A stretch of 64,000 bases of DNA from Cervus elaphus (taxonomy: Eukaryota; Chordata; Mammalia; Artiodactyla; Cervidae): positions 65,470,015-65,534,014 of the forward strand of contig NC_057823.1 in NCBI RefSeq assembly GCF_910594005.1. The letters are read 5' to 3'. Shown here piece by piece: positions 10,212-21,565 of this stretch. The notes under the pieces were generated by a model. The model was not told the DNA's origin. It saw only the letters and a list, made by a program, of their open reading frames with translations, and did no database searches. A program made the translations under genes and the position numbers. Position 1 is the stretch's first letter. The number at the start of each line of letters is the position of its first letter.

Positions 10212-10790
10212 GTGTCAACCTAGATGTCCAAAGACAGATGAATGGATAAAGAAGTTGTTGTACATATATACAGTGGAATATTACTCAGCCATAAAAAGGA
10301 ACACATTTGAGTCAGTTCTAATGAAGTGGATGAACCTAGAACCTATATACAGAGCAAAGTTAGTCAGAAAGAGAAAAACAAATTTTATATATTAATGTAT
10401 ATATATGGAATCTAGAAAGAGTATTGATGGTCCTGTTTGCAGGGAAGCAGTGGAGACACAGACTTAGAGAACAGACTTGTGGACACAGTGAGAGGAGAAA
10501 AGAGAGAGACAAATTGAAAGAGTAACGTTGAAACATATCCATTACCATATATAAAATAGACAAGTCAGTGGGAATTTGCTGTATGCCACAGGGAGCTCAA
10601 ACCTGGTGCTCTTTGAAAACCTAGAGGGCTGGAATGGGGTGGGAGGTGGGAGGGAGGTTCAAGAGAGAGGGGACATATGTATACCTATGGCTGATTCATG
10701 TTGATGTATGGCAGAAACCAATACAATACTGTAAAGCAATTATCCTCCAATTAAAAATAAATAATTTTATTAAAAAATAAAATAAAAAAC
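10212..10790 (+). mobile_element. L1 3' end
   Basis: Forward L1 from the ORF2 end (AACCTAGATGTCCAAAGACA, AGTGGAATATTACTCAGCCA) through the 3' untranslated region to an A-rich tail after ATTATCCTCCAATTAAAAAT. 5' truncated. Confidence 0.88.
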
Positions 10791-10796
10791 ACACCA

Positions 10797-11027
10797 GGGA
10801 CTTCCCTGGTGGTCCAGTGGTTAAGGCTTTGCCCTCCAATGCAGGGGGTACAGGTTCACTCCCGGGTCAGGGAGCTAAGATCCCACATGCCTTGCTGCCA
10901 AAAAACAAAAACACAGAACTGAAGCAATATTTTAACAAATTCAATAAAGACTTTAAAAATGGTCCACATAAAAAAATCTAAAATAAATGAATAAATAAAA
11001 TAAAAAGCATACAGTGCTTAAATCAAC
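10797..11027 (+). mobile_element. CHR-type tRNA SINE
   Basis: Starts GGGACTTCCCTGGTGGTCCA, the tRNA-Glu-derived head shared by cetartiodactyl CHR SINEs, and has the CHR-specific body with CAATAAAGACTTTAAAAATG. It sits at the poly-A of the preceding L1, so its own target duplication is lost in A-rich sequence. Confidence 0.85.
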
Positions 11028-11048
11028 ATAGTTAAATTAAGGTACAGA

Positions 11049-11870
11049 GGTTGTCTTTTTTCCATTGTATATCCTTGCCTCCTTTGTCAAAGATAAGGTG
11101 TCCATAGGTTCGTGGATTTATCTCTGGGCTTTCTATTCTGTTCCATTGATCTATATTTCTGTCTTTGTGCCAGTACCATACTGTCTTGATGACTGTGGCT
11201 TTGTAGTAGAGTCTGAAGTCAGGCAGGTTGATTCCTCCAGTTCCATTCTTCTTTCTCAAGATTACTTTGGCTATTCGAGGTTTTTTGTATTTCCATACAA
11301 ATTGTGAAATTCTTTCGTCTAGTTCTGTGAAAAATACCGTTGGTAGCTTGATAGGGATTGCATTGAATCTATAGATTGCTTTGGGTAGAATAGCCATTTT
11401 GACAATATTGATTCTTCCAATCCATGAACACGGTATGTTTCTCCATCTGTTTGTGTCCTCTTTGATTTCTTTCATCAGTGTTTTATAGTTTTCTATGTAT
11501 AGGTCTTTTGTTTCTTTAGGTAGATATACTCCTAAGTATTTTATTCTTTTTGTTGCAATGGTGAATGGTATTGTTTCCTTAATTTCTCTTTCTGTTTTTT
11601 CATTGTTAGTATATAGGAATGCAAGGGATTTCTGTGTGTTAATTTTATATCCTGCAACTTTACTATATTCATTGATTAGTTCTAGTAATTTTCTGGTAGA
11701 GTCTTTAGGGTTTTCTATGTAGAGGATCATGTCATCTGCAAACAGTGAGAGTTTCACTTCTTCTTTTCCTATCTGGATTCCTTTTACTTCTTTTTCTGCT
11801 CTGATTGCTGTGGCCAGAACTTCCAACACTATGTTGAACAGTAGTGGTGACAGTGGGCACCCTTGTCTTG
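11049..11870 (-). pseudogene. L1 ORF2 reverse transcriptase segment, inverted
   Basis: The minus-strand frame is open across the whole inverted segment. It begins with the RT text RQGCPLSPLLFNIVLEVLA, carries the catalytic FADD (bases 11731-11742) in SLFADDMILYIEN, and ends with the words KDIQWKKDNL before crossing into flanking DNA. The first roughly 59 residues of the longer open frame (up to 12048) are antisense of the forward half and are not RT. The piece covers the palm and thumb of ORF2 only; without endonuclease, ORF1 and promoter it cannot act. Confidence 0.9.
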
Positions 11871-12907
11871 ACAACCTCTTTAACAAGTGGTGCTGGGAAA
11901 ACTGGTCAACCACTTGTAAAAGAATGAAACTAGAACACTTTCTAACACCATACACAAAAATAAACTCAAAATGGATTAAAGATCTAAATGTAAGACCAGA
12001 AACTATAAAACTCCTAGAGGAGAACATAGGCAAAACACTCTCTGACATAAATCACAGCAAGATCCTCTATGACCCACCTCCCAGAATATTGGAAATAAAA
12101 GCAAAACTAAACAAATGGGATCTAATGAAACTTAAAAGCTTTTGCACTACAAAGGAAACTATAAGTAAGGTGAAAAGACAGCCGTCAGATTGGGAGAAAA
12201 TAATAGCAAATGAAGAAACAGACAAAGGATTAATCTCAAAAATATACAAGCAACTCCTGAAGCTCAATTCCAGAAAAATAAATGACCCAATCAAAAAATG
12301 GGCCAAAGAACTAAACAGACATTTCTCCAAAGAAGACATACAGATGGCTAACAAACACATGAAAAGGTGCTCAACATCACTCATTATTAGAGAAATGCAA
12401 ATCAAAACCACAATGAGGTACCATTACACGCCAGTCAGGATGGCTGCTATCCAAAAGACTACAAGCAATAAATGCTGGAGAGGGTGTGGAGAAAAGGGAA
12501 CCCTCTTACACTGTTGGTGGGAATGCAAACTAGTACAGCCACTATGGAAAACAGTGTGGAGATTCCTTAAAAAACTGGAAATAGAACTGCCATATGACCC
12601 AGCAATCCCACTTTTGGGCATACACACTGAGGAAACCAGATCTGAAAGAGACACGTGCACCCCAATGTTCATTGCAGCACTGTTTATAATAGCCAGGACA
12701 TGGAAGCAACCTAGATGCCCATCAGCAGATGAATGGATAAGGAAGCTGTGGTACATATACACCATGGAATATTACTCAGCTGTCAAAAAGAATTCATTTG
12801 AATCAGTCCTAATGAGATGGATGAAACTGGAGCCCATTATACAGAGTGAAGTAAGCCAGAAAGATAAAGAACATTACAGCATACTAACACATATATATGG
12901 AATTTAG
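11870..12907 (+). pseudogene. L1 ORF2 C-terminal segment, forward
   Basis: Forward frame open from DNLFNKWCWENW to the natural ORF2 stop at 12905-12907 (the last words are ILTHIYGI). It includes the cysteine-rich C-terminal region around CWRGCGEKGTLLHCWWECK. The residues before 11870 in the open frame come from reading the inverted RT segment on the wrong strand. Intact reading over about 345 codons argues for a young insertion, not for function. Confidence 0.9.
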
Positions 12908-13345
12908 AAAGATGGTAATGATAACCCTATATGCAAAACAGAAAAAGAGACACAGAAATACAGAACAGACTTTTGAACTCTGTGGGAGAATGTGAGGGTG
13001 GGATGTTTCAAAAGAACAGCATGTATACTATCTATGGTGAAACAGATCACCAGCCCAGGTGGGATGCATGAGACAAGTGCTCGGGCCTGGTGCACTGGGA
13101 AGACCCAGAGGAGTCGGGTGAAGAGGGAGGTGGGAGGGGGGATCGGGATGGGGAATAAGTGTAAATCTATGGCTGATTCATATCAATGTACGACAAAACC
13201 CACTGAAATGTTGTGAAGTAATTAGCCTCCAACTAATAAAAAAATTTAAAAAAATAAAAAAATAAAGCATGAAAAAAAAAAAATTAAGGTACAGAATTAA
13301 AAGTCAAGAGACAAATTATAATTCCAGCTTTGGAGCTAACTCACT

Positions 13346-13621
13346 CGGAGAAGGCAATGGCACCCCACTCCAGTACCCTTGCCTGGAAAATCCCATGGAT
13401 GGAGGAACCTGGTGGGCTGCAGTCCATGGGATCACAAAGAGTCGGACATGACTGAGCGATTTCACTGTCACTTTTCACTTTCATGCACTGGAGAAGGAAA
13501 TGGCAACCCACTCCAGTGTTCTTGCCTGGAGAATCCCAGGGACAGGGGAGCCTGGTGGGTTGCCATCTATGGGGTTGCACAGAGTCAGACACGACTGAGG
13601 CAACTAAGCAGCAGCAGCAGC
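13346..13621 (+). mobile_element. Bov-A2 SINE with target duplication
   Basis: Two Bov-A units in forward order: the first from GGAGAAGGCAATGGCACCCC, the second from GGAGAAGGAAATGGCAACCC, joined by TTTCACTTTCATGCACT, ending in a (GCA)n tail. Flanked by AGCTAACTCACT at 13334-13345 and 13622-13633, a 12-bp target-site duplication. Confidence 0.96.
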
Positions 13622-13633
13622 AGCTAACTCACT

Positions 13634-14606
13634 TATAATGTGCTAACAATCTTAAAATGTTGAGTAATCAACTCTCTTTAAGCTTCAGTCTCATTATACA
13701 GTAAATGTATGTACCAAACTCAGCCATGACTGACTTCTTCAGGCAGTGTGAAGATGTGTATCACTTACATTTCTTTGACTACAAGTAATAGAAGGTTATT
13801 CCAGATAGCTTAAGCAATAGGAAGGACTTTATTAGAAGGTTATGAGACAACCCACAGAATTGGAAACTGATGGGAACAAGCATTTTCCGTGTCAGCAGAC
13901 ACTCTTTGACCCCGTGCCCATGGAAGGATGCCAGTGTAGCAGGGGTCATACGAAAGTAAAGCCAGGACCATGAACCCTACAGGGGAATTTATCTAAATAT
14001 GTAAATAAATCAAATATGTTTCCAGTACAGTCTGTTGAGTATATATACTGTTGAGTTAGATACTGTCTAATTTGATAAGTACCTTCATCAATCAGGCTTG
14101 GAGGATTCTCACTTATGAAGTATGCGCCTCAGATTTGATGGAGTTTCCTTTCAAGCAAGCTGCTGACATTTGGGTTCACTTAGTGGGGAAAATCAAAGAA
14201 AACCAGGGGAAATGGAAATGCTCTATCCAAATAATTGCTGTTGAATATCATTCACAATCTTGGCACATCCCTGGACCCGTATTTTTGAAGGCAAGTAAGA
14301 TATTAGTTAGCTTTTAATGATAAATGATTATCTGATCTTCAGGGTGCAATCTGTCACAACATTAATTTTATATCTATTACAAGCCTAATGAATGACCTCT
14401 AAATTGGTCCTCATCCTGAAGTGATGTATTTAATATCTGTAGTCCTGGGAGAGACAGTCTGATTGGAAAAAGCTTGAGTCACATGACATCCTTTGTCTGT
14501 ATAAGGCCAGCCAAAGGAAAAACCTGAAGAAATAAAACTCTTAGTAATACTGATAGCTACAGTAAAAAGTCAGGGCAACTCAATTTGCAGTCTCACTGAG
14601 ATCACA
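13634..14606. other. Mostly unassigned; weak ancient repeat at 13745-13860
   Basis: The sub-segment 13745-13860 (GACTACAAGTAATAGAAGGT, then AGCTTAAGCAATAGGAAGG) resembles the start of the ancient repeat found more fully at 27760-28320. The rest shows nothing. The 81-residue open frame at 14072-14317 has no motif. Confidence 0.4.
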
Positions 14607-14735
14607 TGCGTGCATGCTCCATGGCTCAGTCGTGTCAGACTCTTGAGACCCTATAGACTGTAGCCCGCCAGGTCCTCTCTCTCCAGGCAGGCATACTGGA
14701 ATGGATTCCCACTTCCTACTCCAGGGGATCTACAG
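14607..14735 (-). mobile_element. Bov-tA / Bov-A fragment
   Basis: Reverse Bov-A body from GGCTCAGTCGTGTCAGACTC to TACTCCAGGGGATCT; the tRNA head that should follow is missing, so this is a truncated copy with several small deletions. Confidence 0.82.
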
Positions 14736-14834
14736 GAAAAGAAACCTCTCACACCCATCACACATGTGCCTTTCTGTCAGGAAGAGGGAGTGAGTGATTA
14801 GTGGATGGCTCAATATTACCAGTCTCCATTACAG

Positions 14835-14860
14835 AAAAAAAAAAAAAAAAAGAAAAAAAA
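14835..14860. repeat. Poly-A tract
   Basis: Almost pure A with one G. Confidence 0.9.
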
Positions 14861-15169
14861 CTTAAATACTACTGCTTTTTAAAGTATACAGTCGTATACC
14901 AAAACAGAAGATAGTGTCCTCCTCCTATTATATAGAATTATTATTAGGATCTGGAGAGTTTTGGCAAAGAAGTCTGAGCAAGGAGTCTGAAAAAGATATA
15001 AACTGGGGGCCTGATTCACCTCCTACATAATGAGTTCATCCAAAGAAATGCTGCCACAGGCTCTAATCCTGTGAAAATTTTATGAAGGAGTATAGGCAAT
15101 ATCCATCGTTTTTGGTGGGTATATCTAGAGAACTTGACTTGGTGACTATGGTATTTAACTTTGCTAGCA
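14861..15169. other. Unassigned non-coding stretch
   Basis: Nothing recognisable. Confidence 0.4.
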
Positions 15170-15330
15170 GTGGAGTGTGCTGTATTCTATCACTGGTTTA
15201 GTCACAAACTTGTCGTATGATCTGGGCATCTCCCATATTCTCCAAAACCTCCACTTCCCTATCTCTAAAAAGAGGATTGGATTAGGTCTTTGCAGCTTCA
15301 ATCTCATGTTTCACAACTAAAAGCTAACTG
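15170..15330 (+). mobile_element. MIR SINE (degenerate)
   Basis: Forward order of MIR words is kept: GTCACAAACTTGTCGTATGA, CCACTTCCCTATCTCTAAAA and GGATTAGGTCTTTGCAGCTT, all with many substitutions. Confidence 0.6.
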
Positions 15331-16159
15331 AACAATAAGAGGCTCTACTCTAGAGTCAGAGAATCAGTAGGCTGTAATAGGTTCCCACGGAGTTGAGGCC
15401 CTGCCTGGGGAGCCCAGGAGATCCAAAGGGAAGAGAGAGAGACAATGGCAGGTCACCACCACTGTTAAGAAATACCATGGACTCCCATGGATAATACCTG
15501 GCTTTAAGAATCAAGTTCTGCTTCTACCACCAAAGCCCATTCAATATTTCTAACAAGTTGTAATTGCCCAAGTGGAAGCCTATACCATTGGTAGGACTAT
15601 AGCACTTTAGATTAAAAACTAAAATGGACAAAGAACCACAGTGGGAGGTAAACCTCCAGCTCTATATTCACCACCTCTTAAAAATAATAATCATGCCAGT
15701 GTCTTCATTTGTCAGGAAGCCTCAGAAACAATTTTTTTGTCTGTAAAAGTATGTGTGGGTGAGAGAGGTGGGTGATTATTTATCAGATGTTAGCCTTTGT
15801 AAACACTCTATTGATGATGTGTCTGAGACTTGGGTTTCCATGATACTGAATCAGATAAAGGTAATAATGACAATGTCAGCTTGTGAAGACCTGCAGCCTG
15901 AGAGTGACAGCATTTAAAAATTCTTTCTCAAGAGCTAAATATGGTTACAGCCTGATATGATTCAGGCTAGGCAAATCATGGACCTCAAGAGGAAATCCAG
16001 ACTACTGGAGAAATTCTGTCTCAGAACAGCATCCAAGTAGCAGAATACAGGACTCAGGGTGATAGAGGAGGACAGACATGAGCAGGTTACTTCATTCATT
16101 CATCTGCATTAGGGCAGGATCACTCAGAAACCATTCCATGAATATGATTTTTAAACATA
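15331..16159. other. Unassigned non-coding stretch
   Basis: No gene, no confident repeat. Confidence 0.4.
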
Positions 16160-16637
16160 AGTTCCAGACTTTTATATCTGACCAAGATGGAATAAGAGAC
16201 CCAATTGGTTCTCCTGTATTAAACTACTAGATACAAACAAAATATATAAAACGATGGTTTCAAGACCCTGGACATCAGGCAATGAGACAAAAAATAAACA
16301 AAGTGAATCCCATGATTGTCCCAGGTTACTGTATTGGGACTGTTTTCAGGCTCTGGGCAGAAAGAGAGACCTGAGATCTATCTCAAAGCCCCTGAGTTGA
16401 GGAAACAGCTGAGAATCTGGAGAAACCAAAGTAACTAGAACCCATAGAAAGTACCAGAAAGGAGAAAGCACTCAAAGAGGCTTAGGGAGTATCTCCCTCA
16501 GGTATTCAACAGAATATTAATGAGGGGGTGAATGTGTGTGCATGCATGTGTGTGTAAACTACTCAAGGTCAGAGAAAAAACAAAAAAACAAAAAACACAC
16601 CTCTGATGGGATTAGAGGGAGGAGTAATTGACTCTCA

Positions 16638-16764
16638 TGGAGAAGGAAATGGCAACTCACTCCAGTGTTCTTGCCTGGAGAATCCCAGGGACAGTGGAGC
16701 CTGGTGGGCTGATGTCTATGGGGTCGCACAGAGTCGGACACAACTGAAGCAACTTAGCAGCAAC
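16638..16764 (+). mobile_element. Bov-A monomer with target duplication
   Basis: Forward single Bov-A: GGAGAAGGAAATGGCAACTC, CCCAGGGACAGTGGAGCCTG and a short GCAGCAA tail. TGACTCTCA flanks it at 16629-16637 and 16765-16773. Confidence 0.92.
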
Positions 16765-17412
16765 TGACTCTCAAACCAGGCTGAAAATATAACTGGTTCC
16801 CACAAGCTGGAAATGAAAATTCATGGGAGAGTCATGGGGCACTGGGCTAAATATTAAGGAAGGACTTGCCTCATTAGCGAGGAAAAATTAATTCTAGATG
16901 AAGTACTGCTCTGTCCCTAATGAATCATAAAATCAAGAGCCTAAAAAATTCAAACTGCTTTCAAATAACTAAACCACATACCATATTAAATCTCAAGAAA
17001 TATGCATTACCCAACAAATTATGTATCCAATCAAGGATTACCAGAGATCCAAAGAAGCAAGAAAACATAACTCATTATAAGAAGAGTAATCAATCGGAAT
17101 CAATCAAAACAAATAAAAAAGTATTACAAAAATTAGAATTAGTAAACAATGACGTAAAGACAGGTGTTACAATTGTATTATGTATGATCAGATGTAAGCA
17201 GAAATGCTGAAGATACAAAAAGGACCTGAAAAAACTTCTAAGGAAGAAAAATGCAATATCTCAGATGAAAAAATATACTGAATGGAATTAATAGCAGCTT
17301 AGCCATTTCAAAAGAAAAGATTAGTAAATTTGAATTCATAGCATAATAAAGTTTCAAATGAAACATATGGGGAAAAACAATTAAAAAGAAGAAATGAATA
17401 CTAGTGAACTAT

Positions 17413-18047
17413 CAGTCCAGTTCAGTTCAGTCGCTCAGTTGTGTCTGACTCTTTGCGACCCCATGGACTTCAGCACACCAGGCCTCCCTGTCCATCACCA
17501 ACTCCCAGAGTTTACTTAAACTCAGGTCCATTGAGTCAGTGATGCCATCCAACCATCTCATCCTCTGTTGTACCCTTCTCCTCCCACCTTCAATCTTTCC
17601 CAGCATCAGGGTCTTTTCCAATGAGTCAGCTCTTCACATCAGGTGGTCAAAGTATTGGAGTTTCAGCTGCAACATCAGTCCTTCCAATGAATATTCAGGA
17701 CCGATTTCCTTTAGGATGGACTAATTGGATCTCCTTGCAGTCCAAGGGACTCTCAAGAGTCTTCTCTAACACTACAGTTCAAAAGCATCAATTCTTCAGC
17801 GCTCAGCTTTCTTTATAGTCCAACTCTCACATCCATATATGACTACTGGAAAAACCATAGCCTTGATTAGACGGACCTTTGTTGACAAAGTAATGTCTCT
17901 GCTTTTTAATATGCTGTCTAGTTTGGTCATAACTTTTCTTCCAAGGAGTAAGTGTCTTTTAATTTCATGACTGCAGTCACCATCTACAGTGATTCTGGAG
18001 CCCAAAAAAGTAAAGTCTGACACTGTTTCCACTGTTTCCCCATCTAC
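17413..18047 (-). mobile_element. BovB 3' part, about 635 bp
   Basis: Reverse BovB from the 3' terminus (TTCAGTTCAGTCGCTCAGTT) to CACTGTTTCCCCATCT. The minus frame 17796-18032 reads METVSDFTFLGSRITVDGD, the RTE post-RT region. Flanks AGTGAACTAT (17403-17412) and AGTGAATTAT (18048-18057) form a 10-bp target duplication with one mismatch. 5' truncated. Confidence 0.93.
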
Positions 18048-19714
18048 AGTGAATTATGTGAACCTCAAATTGCTTAATATATACATAATTGGAACATACA
18101 AGAAAATATGGGCAGAAGAAGAAAAAAATATCTGAAGAAATAATGGCTGAAAAAATTTCCAAATTTGATGAATAACTGTAAAACCAAATATCCAAGAAGT
18201 TCAGTGAAACTCAAGTACAAGAAACATGAAGAATACTAAAACAATGCACGTCATAACCAAATTGCTCAAAACTAGATAAAGAGAAAATCTGAAAAGCAGC
18301 TGCAGAAAGGAAAAACACTGTACACAAAGGAAAACAAAGTTAACGGCAGACATCTCGTTGGAAACAATGCAAGCAAGAAAACAATGAAACACCTTTAATG
18401 TATGGGTATAAAAAATTCCATCAACTTATAATTTTATTCCTTGTGAAATATCTTTCAAAACCAAAATGAAATAAGGAATGCATCAGCAGCAGACTCACAC
18501 TAAAAGAAATGTTAAAGAGAGTCCTTCAGGCACAAAGAAAACAGAACCAGATGTAAATATAGATCTACACAAAGTACAGAGGAGAACAGAAATGGCAAAT
18601 ACATAGGTAAACATATAAGATTTCTTATTTAAATCTCTTTAAAATACAAAGTTATGCATAAATAAAAGTAATAACAAGCATTTATGGTATAATACTTATA
18701 AAAGTGAAATTCATGATCAGAAATTAGAGAAAGGATAAAAAGAAGTATATACCACTATTAGGATTTTAAATTATATGTGAACTGATATATATCACAGGAA
18801 AGTAGATTATGATAAAATGTAAGCTAAAAAGCTTAAAGCAGCCAGTAAATAATAAAACAGAGTTACAGATAATAAGTCAACAAGAAAGGTTAAATGAAAT
18901 CATATATATTCAATTTACAAGAGGGAAGGAAAAGACAAAGTAAATAGGGCATTAGAAAATAGCAATATGATAGATTTAAACCTAATTATATCAATAACCA
19001 CATTAAATATAGACTATTTTAAAAAAACCCAATTAAACATAATAGATTGTCAAACTGAATAAAAATGTAAGATTCAAAAGTATGCTATATACACAGGAAA
19101 CACACTCTAAAGGCAAAGGCACAAATAGATGAAAAGTATAAAGGTAAAATTGTACATACCATAATAGCTAGTCAAAAGAAAACTTGATTAATATCAGACA
19201 AAGTACAATCCAGAGTAATAGACAGTTTCAAAGACAAAGTAATTTCGTGATGATAAACAGGCCAATTTATCAAAAATGCATAGCAATCTTAAAAGCTTTT
19301 TGACAGTAAAAGTTTCAAAATTCACTCAGCAAAACTTGAGAACTAAAAGGATAACAGATGAATTTATAATTACAGTTGGAGATTGTGATAACCCCTCTCA
19401 ATAACTGATACATCAAGAGGTCAGAAAAATCATTCATGATATAAGCCTTTATAAAACTCTCAAACTACTACTACTTGATCTAAGTGGCATGTTTGGTACA
19501 TTCCACTCAACATCAACTGAGTACACATTCTTTTCAAGTCTACACAAGTTTTGAACAAGGTAAACGGTATTTTAAGACTTAAAATAAGACTCAATAAATT
19601 TTTTAAAATTAAAATTTTTCAAGCTATACAAAGTATGTTTTTTTGACTAAATGGTACTTTAAAATGTACCTTTCCATTGACCTGTGGGTAGTGGAACATT
19701 ATAATAGATACTGT

Positions 19715-20075
19715 GTTATTTTGCCCATATCCCCCTTGTAATATGGAGGCATTCATTTTTCCAGATGCCAGTAGGGCTGCCTGATGGAATCACACTATTT
19801 CTTTCCCCAGGAATTGCCCTCAGCCAAAGGGAGCTGCTTCATCTAAGTGTACATCCCCTCCCCAAAGGCTATCTAATGTCCAGTAACTAGCAAATACAAG
19901 GGTCATCTCAGTTTCAAACATTCCTATGGAACTGGCTGAGGTCTCTGTTTTAAGTGTACCATGTTCCTCCATGTTCCTCATTACCTTATAGGTGCTATTC
20001 TCAAGAATTCTTGCAGTAAACCATCTGAATGCAAATCTCTCTGAGTCTGTTTCCCAGGAACGGGACCTAAGACAA
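19715..20075 (+). mobile_element. LTR-like remnant (tentative)
   Basis: The end, CTTGCAGTAAACCATCTGAA followed by GAGTCTGTTTCCCAGGAACG and GGGACCTAAGAC, resembles the 3' end of some ERVL-class LTRs. The upstream part cannot be aligned from memory. Confidence 0.4.
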
Positions 20076-20079
20076 ATGT

Positions 20080-20230
20080 TTACTGCAGCATCATTTATAT
20101 TTCACTAAATTGAAAGCAACCTAAGTGCCCATCAATAGTTAACTAGTTAGGTTAAATAAAATACTGTGCCACTATTAGGAGATAACAATGGTAGACCTCT
20201 TGAAATTTAAATAAAGAAGAAAAATTAGTA
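20080..20230 (+). mobile_element. L1 ORF2-end fragment
   Basis: Contains TGTTTACTGCAGCATCATTT and GAAAGCAACCTAAGTGCCCA, which are L1 ORF2 C-terminal sequence in forward orientation. Old, frames broken. Confidence 0.7.
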
Positions 20231-21009
20231 GGTAAGGAAGACAAAACAGGGCAAAAACATGTAAACAATGACCACAGTGATAACAATGGAGGCCAGCCTC
20301 TTACCTCACATGAGAGGGCTGAGACCAGAAATGCCAGAGCCAGGTAGAAAGGAGTGAGTCTAGTTCACTGATCAAGGTTCTAAGCTATTAAAACAATAGA
20401 AGGAAAGATGTTGATGTGAAGAGTGGAAAGAGTGCTGAATTTGGGGGCATGTGACAGAATTCATGGGAAAATTGGAAGTGGCAGCCTGGAAAGACGAATC
20501 TGGTCCAGGTATAGACGTACAGAAGGATGGAACTGGGAAATAGGAACTGAGTCAATATTTGAGTGCAAGAGGGAGTTAGCTGGAAGTGATGCTATGACTA
20601 GGAAATCCTCTGTGGACAGAGTGAAGGATGGAGCCTGAACAGGCGCTCCATCAGGGGTCAGGGGTGGGGCTCTGGCCAAGCAACTTCAAAGCTAAAGGAG
20701 GACTAGAACTGGGACTGAGAATAAGGAAAGCTGGCACTTAAGAGAAGACAAAAGGGGAGACTGATGGCAGGTGTAAGTAGATCAGATTGAACAGTGAAGA
20801 TTAAAAGAAAGAAGTTACAGATTGCTGAGAGATGGGTGGAGGCTGAGGAGAGTGTGTTTCCCTCACCTTACAAACCAATAGACCCAGAGAGAGCCAGTGA
20901 TTGTGTAAAGTGATGCCTAGACTCCTTTTACCTTTATATTGACCTTTAAATAAGCTTTCCCAAAGCAAAATGTTCTCAACAGCAAGAGTTGGGGGTAGGC
21001 TTCTGTCAT
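20231..21009. other. Unassigned non-coding stretch
   Basis: Purine-rich sequence with small open frames on both strands (20423-20638, 20461-20679, 20801-21079) that overlap each other and have no motif. Confidence 0.4.
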
Positions 21010-21565
21010 TACCTGTAATAGACTGCATTTTCCAAAGGTATCCGTACAAATATCTCCCATCCACATGATCATCTTGCAAGATGATCTTGACATTCCACCT
21101 TTAGGAATTCCTCCTTGAATTTCGGCAGGGCTTGTGACTACAGAGGAAGTGATGCTACAATATTTCTGAAGCTGGCCTATGAAGTGTATTGCAGCTTGGG
21201 TCTTGCTCACCCTTTGGAAACATGTATCTTGGGAACTCTAAGACAACAGGTAAGATGTCTGACTTTCATGAGGCTTCCAGGCTGGAAAGATAACATGGTG
21301 AGACTACTCAGTGATAAAGGGATAAAAGGGACTCAAGTATTCCAGCCCTCTGTTTCTTGTCTCATTCTAGCCCTGTCAACAGACAAGAGAGTGAGCAAGC
21401 CTTTAGTTGCTTCCACCTCTCATATTTTGAGCTTCCAGCTGATTCCAAGTGGGGCAGAGATTAGCAACTTTCACTGAGCCCTGCTCATATTGTTGAATTG
21501 TGAGAAAAATAAGTGTTGCTTTAAGTTATTAAGTTTTGTGCTGGTTAATTAGGTAACTGGAACAC
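21010..21565 (+). mobile_element. ERVL-MaLR LTR (MLT1 type)
   Basis: Forward LTR ending with GAGAAAAATAAGTGTTGCTT, TAAGTTATTAAGTTTTGTGC and GTAACTGGAACACTAT, the MLT1-type 3' terminus including the AATAAG polyadenylation-like word. The 120-residue open frame at 21115-21477 lies inside this LTR and is not a gene. Confidence 0.75.

Larger units (their letters stand above)
11034..13295 (+). mobile_element. Twin-primed (5'-inverted) L1 with 15-bp target duplication
   Basis: The insertion lies between two copies of AAATTAAGGTACAGA (11034-11048 and 13281-13295). The left part, 11049-11870, is L1 ORF2 in reverse orientation; the right part, 11870-13280, is the forward ORF2 end, 3' untranslated region and poly-A. 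The two parts are consecutive segments of one L1: the sequence GACAACCTCT occurs at the outer end of the inverted part (reverse complement of 11046-11055) and again at the start of the forward part (11870-11879). This is the structure expected from twin priming, a known variant of target-primed reverse transcription. Only scattered decay, so a comparatively recent insertion. Confidence 0.95.
16160..19640 (+). mobile_element. Ancient L1 (L1M group), interrupted twice
   Basis: Reads forward from an L1M-like 5' region (ACCAAGATGGAATAAGAGAC near 16180) through an ORF1-like part (16900-18400, for example AAATAATGGCTGAAAAAATT and CTCGTTGGAAACAATGCAAG) into the intergenic and endonuclease part of ORF2 (ATCAGACAAAGTACAATCCA near 19193, GAGTACACATTCTTTTCAAG near 19519), then stops. 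All frames are broken. It is A-rich like other L1 sense strands. A Bov-A (16638) and a BovB (17413) interrupt it, so both are younger than this L1. Confidence 0.8.

Noticed and set aside
11032..12048. 338-codon minus open frame as a host gene
   Set aside because: Its real content is L1 ORF2 RT (FADD); the first roughly 59 residues are antisense of the forward L1 half.
11729..12907. 392-codon plus open frame as a host gene
   Set aside because: From 11870 on it is the L1 ORF2 C-terminus ending at the normal stop; the start is read through the inverted RT segment.
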